From Whitmania pigra (lineage: Eukaryota; Annelida; Clitellata; Hirudinida; Haemopidae), in the NCBI GenBank assembly GCA_021613335.1, contig JAJTWR010000359.1, positions 461,001-525,000 on the forward strand: DNA of 64,000 bases, written 5' to 3'. A model generated the notes under the pieces. That model saw nothing but the letters and a program-made list of their open reading frames with translations. It was not told the origin of the DNA and made no database searches. Position 1 is the stretch's first letter, and every line of letters begins with the position of its first letter. The translations under genes and the position numbers were made by a program. This document shows positions 34,107-46,153 of this stretch, one piece after another.

Positions 34107-37100
34107 ATGAATAATTATAATATCATCCCTGTCTGTTGCTGCCCATCATTTCTTTATGTCGGACAGACCAGAATTGTTAAATTTTTAGAGAGGAAGAGTG
34201 GTAAAGTCTCGTCATTTACTTCTGAGTTTGATTGTGACACAGTTTCGAAAAAGTGAGTATAGCATAATATTTTATTTATTTTTAACGTTAGACAGACGAA
34301 CCTCGGCTCGGCTTACATTTAATTTTACTAGAACTTGTGCTTTAAATGCAATGAACTAATAGTTAATGATGCGCTCAGCATAGGACCATTTTGACGCCTT
34401 TTGGAGATTTATGGCAGCGTCTGATTAATGAAACTGTAAAATTGGAAAGATCTGAACGCGAATCAAATTCACTCCACGATAATCTGGAAAACCGAGAGGC
34501 GCCAGCGTCGCATGACCTCGGCTTACATTTAATTTTACTAGAACTTGTTTTAAATGCACTAATAAAACGCTAGTAGGTAAAACCGTGAGCATCTCATTAA
34601 AATTATTATAAATTTGATGAGTTCAGTTTGGTTGTTAAAATGTAAACAAAATGGGCCAGCACGGTTTCGCAAAAATAAACAAAAACAAATATAAAACAAA
34701 GAGGAGTAGTTTGATTAATTAATATTTATGTCGTAGTAACCTTGTTGCTGCTGGACTCCTTTCCGGACGATTGTGAGCACCGGACCTCGAATAAAATTTT
34801 TAGCCATATAGGTTATCGTCCTTTGTGCTTCTTCATTGATGCCGTAATTCAAGCTGTCATACAGCATCACTTCGTCCGGTCCGGATTTCAAATTCGATAT
34901 GGTGACCCAGTGCGCTCCCACATTAATAATTTGGACGAATTTGGAGGTGGGTGGTCCCGAATTGAATTCTGCAGGTAGAGGTTCTACGGACACCCCACTT
35001 AGGAAATCGGTGTCATAAAGGCTGAAAAGTGTGGAATTGTTATTATGTTATTGAATGTAATATTAAACGCTTTACTCAAATTAAAATGTTTACCCCCCAA
35101 TTGTCGGATATTTAATTTTTAGTAATGACTGGGCTGTATTAATGTCCGTTGAGGAAAACCAATTAGTTCCAGTAAGATGATGTGTAGGTGAAGGCTGCAT
35201 AAAGATTGTTTCAGTTATAAATGAAAAATAAGCGTTCAATTGAAATTAATGATATACTTTTGTATCGTCGTTTTCGTCATCGATAATCACAATGTCCTCT
35301 GTTTGTTTGGATTCTGCCTGTAATTATGATGTATTATGGAAAATGAAGCCAGTTATTAAATTAAGTGAAAACTGATACCTTCGCACTGCTTGGCATTTCA
35401 TCTTGTTGTGTTGTTACTTTAGTGCTCCCAATTTTTTTAGCGTCATCATAGAACTTTAAAATAAAGAAGAGTTACTTGTACAACGAGCTCTTCAAAAGAA
35501 TTGAAAATTACCTTTTGCGCAGACTTCAGAGGGCGTTCGGGGGCATTTGAGTAAATGCCAACTGTATTGTCTATGGGCTCCTTTTCAGGTTTCTTTCCCC
35601 ATATCTCCTTATCTATCTGTTTTGCCTTACCAGTCTGCAACACAAATTGCATTAAAGTGCATGTTAGAGATCGAAACGCGATGACCTGAGATGAATTACT
35701 TTTTGAGGAATGACGCCTGATGTATGAATGCATGAAAATATTGCCAAATGTTTCTAGATTAATTATACGTTTTGTGTTTTAAAATAGGCTGGGTATATTT
35801 AGAGATAAAGCCATGAGAAGTTGATTCACCGTGCTAGTGGAAGTTGTGTCTAGATAATGACTCGTATCTCTTAAATTATTCACAATTTAGAACTTTTAAA
35901 TACATGAAAATATTGCCAAATGTTTCTAGATTAATTATATGGCTTTTGTTTTAAATTTGATGAGTTCAGTTAGGAGATCAAGCTCTGAGAAGTTAAACGT
36001 GCTAGCTATTTTTAAACAATGGCTTTTTTCACCGTGCTCATATGACTCAGGTAATGTGTGCGTCCGTCTCGAACGGTTTTACCCTCGTGGTAGATTGGAC
36101 ACGACTGATTTACCTATGTTGAGTCCATAATCATTTAAGTCAACTCTCTGCTTGAATTTAGCATGGATATATAGTTGCTTAAGTTGGCAATACCAATACT
36201 CATTTGATGTTTTTCCATTAAAAGCCTTTTAAGGTAAATATAAAACTCATCCTGTCTTTAGTGTTACATCTGACAATGAAAGAATCATATCGGTTTAATA
36301 TGAGATTAACACTTTTATCTGTACTCCCCTCACACTAAAAAAATACTGAAATTATTATCAAATTATTAACATGGATGAAAGGATTTCATAAATTGTTGTT
36401 CAACAGCTGTGGGTTGATGAGAACATTTCATTAAGTAAATTAGGACCTGATTTATTTCTTTTACATTTAAAGGATTGTAGTATATGGCTTAGGATAAGTT
36501 TTTCCAATGGAAAGGAGAAATTGTGATTGATTAAATTTTATATACTAAATCGGCGTTGGAGATACGAACAGGTGCTATTAATCTTGATGCAGTTGAATGT
36601 ATTACTGACATGGTTTATATAATGGGGTTTAAAATATCAGAGGATCAAATTGCTATTTTGTTTCCATGAATTGTACTGAAAAATTTTAGGACAGAATGAT
36701 ATGGTGAGACCATTCATAGTGACATTGCAGTATAGTGGGACACTTTTGAGCTTCATGCAAAAGCATTTCAGATATCCTTCATTTCCTATAAATAGACTTT
36801 TGTATGTTATGCATTATAAATTCTTTTTTGTCATTTTGATTTGTAGCAATAAATGATAAAACAAAATAACTTTTCTTAAAAATGCCCAATATTTAATTTG
36901 ATTCAAAATAAATTTTGGTGGACTTTGTAGAAAAAATGGAAAGTCCTGAATCAAATAATTTGATAATTAAACTTTATAATTAGCCATAATGTCTTTATTT
37001 TTTGGCAGGCAGGATGACCCTGAAAAGATTTGATGATCTTATTTTGCAAGTATTTGAATCTTCTGAAAAATTCTTTTTTCCCATTTCTACTCAGCAACAA

Positions 37101-37665
37101 GCCAAAGCCTTTGTGAAGGCTCTGCACAGTAAAGGCTTAGAATACAATAATGAAAGCGATGAAAGATTTTCGACTTGGAGAAAAGGCTTAAGCTGCACTA
37201 AGGTGGGTAGAAGTATCATTCAGAGGATCAACCAACCACTGTTGCAGGAAGTGCATCCTGATAGTGATGATGAGCGTTTTGAAGCATTCTTTGGTGTTTG
37301 AACCAAACTTGTTTTTCATTGAAAAACAAGATGTTAGAAACAAATCCAAATTCCGGGAACTTTTCAAGAAACCAAAAGCAAATTCAAGTAGCCTTGAAGT
37401 ATTGTCAGAAACTTCATCTGAGGATTCAACAAAGCATGACATTCGCAGAGATGAGATTGTGTCTCCTAAGACGGTGAACCGATGTTTCCACGCCAATGAC
37501 TATCGCTCGAGCACGCATCCCGTCACGGTCAAAAATGAAGACTCGGTTCTCAGATCTCCTTCTAAAGTCAGCTCTACCGAGGAACAGTTCTACGACTGTG
37601 ACTCGTTCAAATCGTATTCATCGACATTCATGGATGAATCTGTGCTTTCCAATCCTCAATACTAA
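34107..37665 (+). CDS. Unrecognised spliced gene with a frame change at TGA
   Basis: Exon 1 at 34107-34252 begins MNNYNIIPVCCCPSFLYVGQ, with a cysteine triplet, and ends in phase 2 at GTGAGT. A second exon from 34384 joins in frame and reads TPFGDLWQRLINETVKLERS and ERESNSLHDNLENRE, a charged, helix-like stretch. Its 3' border is unclear. A later exon begins at about 37012 (MTLKRFDDLILQVFESSEKF, ISTQQQAKAFVKALHSKGLE) and stays open to TGA at 37299. The +1 frame then continues from EPNLFFIEKQ to a stop at 37665 with Ser/Asp-rich coding-like sequence. That 34.1-34.5 kb and 37.0-37.7 kb belong to one gene is inference. I do not recognise a family. Confidence 0.45.
34309..34566. repeat. Direct repeat of about 45 bp flanking an exon
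   Basis: GGCTTACATTTAATTTTACT followed by AGAACTTG occurs at about 34310 and again at about 34518, either side of the exon starting at 34384. Confidence 0.7.
34715..35634 (-). CDS. Ulp1/C48 cysteine-peptidase-like gene, partial, 5 exons seen
   Basis: Minus-strand exons that chain in frame: 35634-35512, 35453-35379, 35317-35258, 35194-35094, 35021-34715. The middle (GTNWFSSTDINTAQSLLKI, GGLYDTDFLSGVSVEPLP) and the motif QIINVGAHWVTISNL followed by LYDSLNYG match Ulp1-like proteases of animals. These give the expected His and Asp. The product stops at VQQQQGYYDININ, just where the catalytic Cys block (a DCG-type motif) should come. Either an exon follows after a GT in CAAGGTTAC, or the active site is lost. 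No start codon exon was found upstream. The gene is antisense to the large intron of the plus-strand gene at 34107. Confidence 0.72.
35640..37000. other. AT-rich intron or intergenic, no exon assigned
   Basis: Open frames at 35446-35733 and 35939-36130 overlap the assigned exon or lack support. The phrase ACATGAAAATATTGCCAAATG followed by TTTCTAGATTAATTATA occurs twice (35733 and 35904), a small direct repeat. Confidence 0.45.
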
Positions 37666-37946
37666 TCATGTGTTCAGGAATTGAGTGTCCTGACAAGATC
37701 AATCGATCGATTGAGCCTCATGAGTTTGAATGATTAAAAGGCCTGTGCTGTCAGCGAACTCCTTTCGTCATTAATACTAAAAACAGTAGATGGGTGGCGT
37801 TGCCTGCTGATTGGCTGACAGTTTGATTACAAATTAATATTCAAATTTCTGACAGTTGATTGGATTGCATGCTTTTTTAGGCTCCTTGTACGTGCTTGTG
37901 TGTTTAACCGTGTTTATCAACAATGAAAAGCGGAAAAAGAAGCGAA

Positions 37947-38232
37947 TGGAGTAATCGCACTTTAATATCTATATGGTCATTCCTTAGTAAATAAAGATAA
38001 AACACGCCCCTATTATAATAATGAATTAATTCCACATATAAATAGTTTTTTATTATATTAATATTGATTATTATTTATTAATACCACATATACATAATTT
38101 CTTATTATATTATTATTATTAATTATTATTTATTAATTCCACATATACATAATTTCTTATTATATTAGGGGGCGTGGTTTATCTTTGTTTACTAAGGAAT
38201 GTCCATGTGGATATTAAACTGCGATTACTCCA
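37947..38232. mobile_element. MITE with about 70-bp inverted repeats
   Basis: Left arm TGGAGTAATCGCACTTTAAT...CATTCCTTAGTAAATAAAGA...ACACGCCCC and the reverse complement of the right arm match for about 70 bp with a handful of differences. The 140-bp loop holds three diverged direct repeats of about 55 bp (ATTCCACATATACATAATTT). No clear target duplication is visible. It lies 280 bp beyond the stop of the gene ending at 37665. Confidence 0.88.
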
Positions 38233-39100
38233 GTGAAAGACTGCCCGCGATGAAAAACAAAAGCAAAGACAAATTAAAATGATATATATGTACATATGTG
38301 ACATGCTTATGTTTGCTTGGAGGTGATTTTAAATAGGCATCAAACTGATGATAGTTTGTTTTGTCCATTTTTTGGTTTAAGCAAAGTATGATTATTAAAT
38401 TAAAGCTCTTGGTTTAATTCGAATTGCATAAATGTAATGCAATATCGACCCATTATGCTCGGTCTGGTTGACATTGTGTGTTTGAATCCTGTTATTCGCC
38501 AAGCAAACCATATGGTAAGATATGTGGTTGAAGAGGTTGGTACCTATAAATGATCGTTGGAACGTACGCTATGTAGCCTCTAGTACATTTAATTTTTTTT
38601 ATTGTAGGGTGTGAATTGATCTTAGCCCGTTTACATTTTGTTGGTATTTTTTAATGAGGGGACTCCAGCGCTAAGCTAAGCTTTATGAAACGAGAGTTCC
38701 TGTTCTTAATAACGGTGAAACTTTGTAGATTGGAAGGCAAAGCTAAGAGGACAATCGAACATGTACATTTGTCTTCCGCCAGCAGACACTTATTTAATGG
38801 TAAAAGTCTAGTCTCTAACGTAGCTGAAGTTAGCAGACACCTAAATTTAATTTCTAATGCAAAATTTCAAATTATAATATTTGGAAACTACGTTTCAAAT
38901 GCTTTTTTCATGTAGACATAGAATGCATAGGTAGACATTGCCTTAAAGCAATTTTATTTAGCATTAACATTATTTTGTAAAAAAATTAAAAATGTTTATA
39001 AAAAATACTAATTAAACAACGATTGAATTGCGGTATTTTGATATCTGTCATGCCTCTCCATCATACTCTTATCTCTCCTTAAAGGCAGATTGTTTGAATA
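38233..39100. other. Intergenic, upstream of COG3
   Basis: No gene recognised. A short phrase at 38770-38800 (GCCAGCAGACACTTATTTAA) echoes the satellite at 1-1180, but only over about 20 bp. Confidence 0.45.
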
Positions 39101-40323
39101 ATGGCCGACGTGTCGCTCTTGGATTCCGTCCGATCAAAACACATCCGAGAAAAATTATTTCAGTGGGATGACAAGCTGAATGCTAAAACTTTCTTAACAA
39201 ATGTTCAAAAAGACAGCATAATTGAACTAACCACAAAAGCAAACTTTAAGCCTCTGCCAATCGAGGTTGTAGAAGCATTTTGAACGTAGCCATTAATTTA
39301 GTCATTGTTTATTATACTAGAATGTACAAATGCATTTAGAGCTGTGGTTAGAAGTTTGTGATATCAATTCATTTTGAGATATATTAGCGTGCTTTATAAT
39401 AATAATTGTAATGAGGGAACATTGTATTTTGAAGCTGCCATTGGAAGACTTCCCTATCATTATAACAAACGATAAGAATGGTGAAGATGATGCCTCAGAG
39501 CAGATTAACACTGCACAAGAAGTTTGTGGGATTTTGTTGAAAATGTTATATAAATTTATATATATTTATAAAGGCATTAATTATTCCTAAAAGGTAATTT
39601 TTTTTTCTACTTTACATGACAATGCTGCTATTTGTGATGAAATTTTTTAATTAAAGATTTATTATATGACTAGATGACTTTTGAGAGATTTGAGATATTT
39701 TTCTCAAGTCCATCACCTTATTTCTTATTAATTTAATTGTTTAGTTTTTTGACTGGTTTCGAGAGGCAGAAGGTGAAATGAAAGAAAAAGAAGATGAACA
39801 TCAAATGTAAGAATATTATTCACAAAAATTATTGGAAATAAACACCTTTGAAAGGTCTGTCATGTGCATGTCTGCAACATAATACATTCCCAGAATCTTC
39901 TTCAACAACCTAAAGAACTACGTGGAGCAGTGTGACCGGGTCATTGAAGAGACTGAGCAATGTCTTGAATTCCTGACTGTTCTCAAAACCGATTACATCA
40001 GAGTTGCCACCAAAACGAACGCCCTGCATGAGGCTTGTGAGAACTTGCTTGAAGAACAGGTTTGCATTCATTTATGAGACATAGATGCCTAATGCTTAAG
40101 TGTCGCTTAATGATTTATTTTTCAAATAATTTAAATTAATTCTTTATGTTTTGAAAATTTATATTTTTAGCTAAAATGAGGTAATTTTAATTAATTGTTA
40201 AAAGATATTTCCTTCATTCCTGCCAGACGCAATGTGTGAATGCAGCAGAACATATCAACAATCGCCTTTCATATTTTGCTGAACTTGACAGAATTTCCAG
40301 TGTCAGTTGTTTTTGTTTTATTT

Positions 40324-40374
<51 letters not shown>

Positions 40375-43300
40375 GTAATTTTAATAGTAGTTAATATTTA
40401 AAGCACCACATGCACAGTGATGGAGGCGCCTTAAAGAGCTTAATAAATATAAAACTAATAATAACCTTAACAAAACGATGCTTTGAGTTTCACTCATTTG
40501 TTACGTTTCTCACAGAAAATCAATGCACCAACATTCAGCATTCACAGTGAATCATTTCTTGGTCTCCTGATCAGGGTCGATGAGTGCATTGAATATTTGG
40601 AGCAACATGTTTGTATTTCATTACAATTCAATCAATTTAAGTGTTTTGGAGTTAAATTGTGTTTACTATGTTTAATAATGTTGACATATATCAGTGAATA
40701 TTTTATGCTAATTACTTTCAGCCCCAATATAAAGAGTCTTCGATATACCTGGTGAGGTTCCACCAGTGTTTGTCTCGTGCTTTATCGCTCGTCAAGACGC
40801 ACGTCTTCAACATTCTTCATAGCGCCACTAAAATTGTTACTCAAGGAAGTAATGTGAGCGTAAATATATTATATTATTTCATTTTACTGAATTTTATGGC
40901 TATTTTTGAGTAATAACAAATTGATAATTATTTAAATATTATATCTTAAATAAAGTGCTAAATTATTTATAAACAAAATAAACATAAAATATTTGTGTAA
41001 ATTAAACTACCAAATTAATTATATTTAAAGTGGAATAATTTAAAATAGGAAAAGTCAGCTGAAGATGCATTCATACTTCTTTATGGCAAGTTCAGGACCT
41101 CGGCTCCAAAGGTTAAAGTTCACATGGAAAGAATTGAACAGAGACTTGATAAGAGTCATGAGTGAGTTTCAACATGTGTTTCAACATGTATTGCATTGTC
41201 ATGTGTTGCATTGTCATGTATTGCCACGTGTGCTTCGTGCCACGTCAACCAAGTATCTTGCCTGCTTTTGATTCAGCTATTCTGATCAATTCATATTAAT
41301 TTTTGTTTCTGTACAATTCATTAAATTAAATTAAATTTTAAATTAACTTTTAGTTGCACCTTTTTAAAACGTTACTCGTTAAAATTCATCGTCGTAACTT
41401 TACAGGTATCAGGAACTTTTGACCGAATGTCACCAGTTCTACTTCCAGCAGAGACTCTGTCTTCTTCCTCCAAGCATTTCATCTGCAATCAGCGAACTTT
41501 CAAGCAAACATGCCAAGGACCATTGTGCTTTTGTATGCAGCAACAATTCACCTTTCCAACAGTCATCATTTATCATTTAATAAATTATGCTTATATTATG
41601 CTATAAATTATAATTATTACCTTGACTACTTAAAGTTATTCTCAGAAAAATATTTTCAATTAATTGCAATAAAAGCAATGCTGTAATTTTATCAGTAAAT
41701 TGATTATAAATTCGTTATTAATTTTTGTTTATTAATTTACATTCTATAGGTCAGGAGTGGGTGTGCTTTCATTCTGCACGTGTGCGAGGATGAGCACAAT
41801 TTGTTCACTCAGTTCTTCAGCCTCCCCACCCCTGCACTTGAGTGAGTGATGATAATGATGTTGCTCTTGTTATGATAATAGTATTGCACTCGACTGAGTG
41901 ATGATAGTGATATTACTACTTTGTTTGTCCTGATGAGTATAAGATGGATTTTGACAAACGGTCCTTTGATAAAGTGAACCTGTTAAAGAGCAGCAATTGA
42001 TTGTTTTGTTTGAATTCTTATTCAGTAAATTGAGTTATTGCATCTGCTTTGTTGTTACTTTGATGTCTTGCGTTGTTGATGATGATGATGATGATGCTGT
42101 TCACCATTCAGCGAAATGCTCGAGAACCTGTGCATGTACCTGTACGATGCATTCAGACCTCTCCTCATCCACATTGTTCACCTGGAAACTCTCGCTGAAC
42201 TCTGCAGCATCTTGAAGGTACAAAGACATGGAAAGATGTTCGACAATGTTCCATGTTCAAATTATTTATTCTTAACTTCTGCATTTCTTCTTCAATTCAG
42301 GTGGAAATGCTTGAGGAGCATGTTCAGTCAAACAGTAATTTCTTTTCATTTGTATGACATGTTAAGTTCCACCTTTAATGAAGATAAAAGTTATTATTTT
42401 GATTGTTATTATTATTATTAATTATTACATATTCGAAATCTAAGCATTTTCATAATGCCTTGATGTTGCATTAACTCTTTAGAATATTCAAATGACTATT
42501 TACTGTTTTTAAATTTATGTAATGATTTCTCTGCAGATATTCAAGAACTTCATGCCTTCCAGAAGATTTGTTCTCAGATGTTGCAAGATGTTCAGGAGAG
42601 GCTGGTATACAGGACGCACATCTTCATCAACAGGGAAATTCTCAACTACAATCCTGCCAGTGGTGACCTCGCTTACCCTGAGAAACTCGACATGATGAAG
42701 GTCGGCGATTTGTTGGGGTTTGCTTTCCTCGTTGTCATTAAAAATCTTTTGCAATCTCGACCTGCGACACAAAACAGAGCATATCGGAGAAGATAAAAAA
42801 GGAGAAACTTCACCAACAACCCTCGTGCAGTGGCGAGGAAAACTCCTTCTGTCGTCAGGATTCAGAATCCTCCGTCGGAAGTCTCGCCAGTCAAGAGGTG
42901 GCTCTAATTTGTGACGAGATGTCGGGCAGGAACGCAGGATTCATCAACGTTCCACTGGGTGGGTGGAGTTTCATGTGGATGTTGATTGGATGACGTTGAC
43001 GAAGAGATTCTTGAATGAATCATTAATTATCATCAATTGCTGATAATCAATTTTTTAGCATTATTAATAAAAATTATCAGAACAATATTTATTACAATAT
43101 ATGCAGACTCAGCAACGAACATGCCCCTCTCCCCCGCGGACCTCCACGGGATGTGGTACCCCACCGTACGAAGAAGCCTCCTCTGCCTCTCAAAACTTCA
43201 CAGATGTCTCGATGTTTGTGCTTTTTATAATTTTTATAAATTGTATTTCGTGCAACTATAATTGTTTTAAAACCTTATTTTGTTGGATTATGTGATGAGA

Positions 43301-45128
43301 ATTCATAAAATTGACAGAAAGGTCACTAACAGTTGATGTGCTTTGAGCATGGAACCAAATAAATTAAGTTATAATTAAATTGTATACGTTGATAAGTTAT
43401 TATTAGGCCATATTGATTGATGTCACACGAAGCAAGATGCATTAAAATGAAGTGCAATTGCAGAGATCAACATTCCAAGGACTCTCTCAGGATATCCTGT
43501 CCCTCTGTGTTCAATCCCTCGTCAGAGCCAGCGAAGCCATCACCAAGAACAAGGTTGGTTGTAGGTCAGCGTTTGATGTTTCATTGACTCACGTTATTCA
43601 TGTTACAATGGCTGCAAATGCTTTCATGGTCTTGACAACAATGATATAAATCATGATGATGTTAATGACGACGACAATGATGGTGATGATGAGCCATCTT
43701 CTGCAGACGGAGTTGGATGGCCTGTTGTTCTTGACGAAGCACCTGCTCATCCTGAGGGAACAAATCATTCCTTTCCACATCGACTCCGTCGTCAAGGAAA
43801 CCAGCCTCGACTTCAGCAAGATAAAAGGCTGGAAAAAGAATTTTTAATTTTTCATGAAGTTTTACATTTTATATCTGTTAATGTTTAAATTGCAAAAACA
43901 AATGTTTACTCTCATAGAATTTGCTTCCAGATGCTGCCTACGGACTCCTGAAATCTCGATCGAGACTCTTTTCTTTCAACTCAAACAATGCCATGCTCCA
44001 GTTTCTCTTGGAGGTTTCGAGTTTATCTACTCTTGAGTGTGATTGTGATTGTGATTATTGCAATTAATATAGTAATAATAATTATATTCATAATATTTTA
44101 ATTAATAAAAGTAATTAATTAATAATAATAATTTATCAATTTAAATTAATGAATAATTATAATAACTATTATTATTGCTATGCTTATCTAATTTTTTATT
44201 GCAAATGCTATTATGTCATTAAATATTTCCTTTCAGGGGACACCAGCTGTGCTTGAAAAATATGTTGATTGCAGACAGGAAGTCGACGACCAATTAAAAA
44301 AGTCGTGCGAGGAGTTCATCAAGCACGTCACTCTCTCATTCGTAGGCCCACTCAACGACTTCCTCACCAAGGTCTAATAAATTATGTTAACGAGCCACGA
44401 AGTATAATCGCTAAATTAATTCACCTTAACTATGTAATAATGCTTGCATAATTAAAATATGAAACCTCGACTGATTGTTCAGGCATCGGTGATCGTGAGC
44501 AAGTCGTCCGAGCAAGTGTCCCTTCGCTTGCAGCCGTTCGCAACTGCCGAGAAGTTGAGGGACATCGTGACTTTGACGCACAAGAAGCTGAAGCAATCGA
44601 AGCCTGCCGTCCTTAAAAGCATGTCCCTTTATTTGGCCAATGAGGACACTGAGTACATCCTGTTCAAGCCAATAAAAGTACTCTTTTGTCCTTTTAAGCT
44701 TTAATTTCTCGAGCGTGGATTTGAATGTGTTTTATTACTTTGTTATTACTAACAGGCTTGAAGTTGTTATTATTTGACTTTTCTAATTAATTGATCTAAT
44801 TGCAAATAATAGTCAATTAATTGTAAACATTTAGTTGTTTTGTTTGAATGTGATTTAAAATATTTCCAGTCCAATGTCCTCCAGTCGTTCCACAACTTGC
44901 ACCAACTGTTGCTCGACCACTACTCCGAAGAGGACCAACAGATTGTTGCTGCACCTTCCATTGAACAGGTTCATTCATTCATCTTAACATTCATATTCAT
45001 GTGTTAGATATATATTCTCATGTTTATTCATTCATCTCTGCATTCAGTCAATATTAAGTGAATTATATTAATTATTTCAGGTGAATGTAATGATGTCTCA
45101 AAATGTTGCATCAACTCAGAGCAACTGA
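39101..45128 (+). CDS. COG3: Conserved oligomeric Golgi complex subunit 3, 22 exons
   Basis: Subunit of the COG tethering complex for retrograde transport within the Golgi. Exons: 39101-39265, 39435-39521, 39745-39806, 39894-40059, 40227-40301, 40516-40608, 40722-40853, 41049-41161, 41406-41532, 41750-41841, 42112-42217, 42301-42334, 42537-42700, 42778-42910, 43107-43213, 43464-43553, 43707-43827, 43931-44013, 44237-44371, 44483-44677, 44870-44968, 45081-45128. They sum to 809 codons including the stop, against 828 residues in human. Matching blocks include [98 protein letters not shown] and [16 protein letters not shown]. Exon 17 ends at a GC donor (43828). Exon 14 needs a weak donor at 42911 to keep the frame, although a stronger-looking GT lies at 42898. 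Confidence 0.95.
40325..40372. repeat. (TAA)n microsatellite in a COG3 intron
   Basis: About 15 trinucleotides of AAT/TAA between exons 5 and 6. Confidence 0.95.
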
Positions 45129-46153
45129 GGATTTGTTGTTGTGGAAATATTTAAAGTCTCATTTGTCCGTGTTTGTTGATTTGAAATTGAAAATTCTCCT
45201 CCAAACATCTTTCAAATTTCCTTTTGTTGTAATTCCAAATTTTTTTTAAATCTCAATCAAATTGCAGCCTTCATAGATTTATAAAATATTATTAATTAAA
45301 AAATAATACGCCAAATACTTATCAGAATATGTTGACTTATTGAGTTAATGTGAGGATTGATTCAACTTTATGTCTTAAATATCTGGTAACTCGTTTGGCT
45401 TCTTGCAGATTAAAGGAAATGTGATCTCCAAAATGTATATTTTTTTTATTTCTCAACTTAGTTCTTCGTCTGATTGATTTGAATCCCTAAAAATTGTTTA
45501 AGGTATCAGATTGAGCTAATAATCAGCATTCAAGAGTGAAATGTTAACACGGAAGTACATCTCCATGTTCAGTCGATGCAATAACTGTGGCACGTGCTAC
45601 GAACTATTCGTTTTAATATTATCGATAAATCGACAAAGTCGGTGGTGATTTGTTTGTAACGTCGAAAGACCTTTAAAAGATGAAACAAAAACGAAAATTT
45701 CGCTCCCGTGTGTGAAGAGCCTGCGACCTCATTGCAAACAAAACAAACTAAAAAGCGCATTTCCAGTTGGCGCTTGAGTGAACATCACAGAGATTTTTGA
45801 CCAGCGCCTTTCACGTCACAAATTTGTTCGTTCAGCGTGCGACGTGCATCTGCATTGAAAACAGAATCAGAAGTCAGCGCCCCGTGATTCACTTCATTTG
45901 CGTTCACGAGTTGTGGGTGGCCAATGTAGTGGAATTTTGAGTGAGAACGAACATTTATTAGGATACCTATCAAAACCGGGTTCTGATAAGAGGTGGGATT
46001 CTGAATTTTCGGATTTTATGAATTTAAAATATGCACAATCACTCGGAGATACTAATACTTGTCATTGTTAAAATCGCAGCAAAGGCACCCGTGAATCGAT
46101 TTATCTTTTGAAGCATTAACACAAACGTGTAAAAAAGCGTTGCTAATGTTGTG
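45129..46153. other. Intergenic between COG3 and the synaptotagmin-like gene
   Basis: COG3 3' UTR followed by the 5' region of the next gene. Nothing specific was recognised. Confidence 0.45.

Noticed and set aside
37002..37665. Ornithine decarboxylase antizyme, because of the +1 step at TGA
   Set aside because: The downstream frame has no resemblance to the antizyme domain, and the bases before TGA are GTT rather than TCC.
38760..38900. A dispersed copy of the left-edge satellite
   Set aside because: Similarity is limited to about 20 bp around CAGACACTTATTT.
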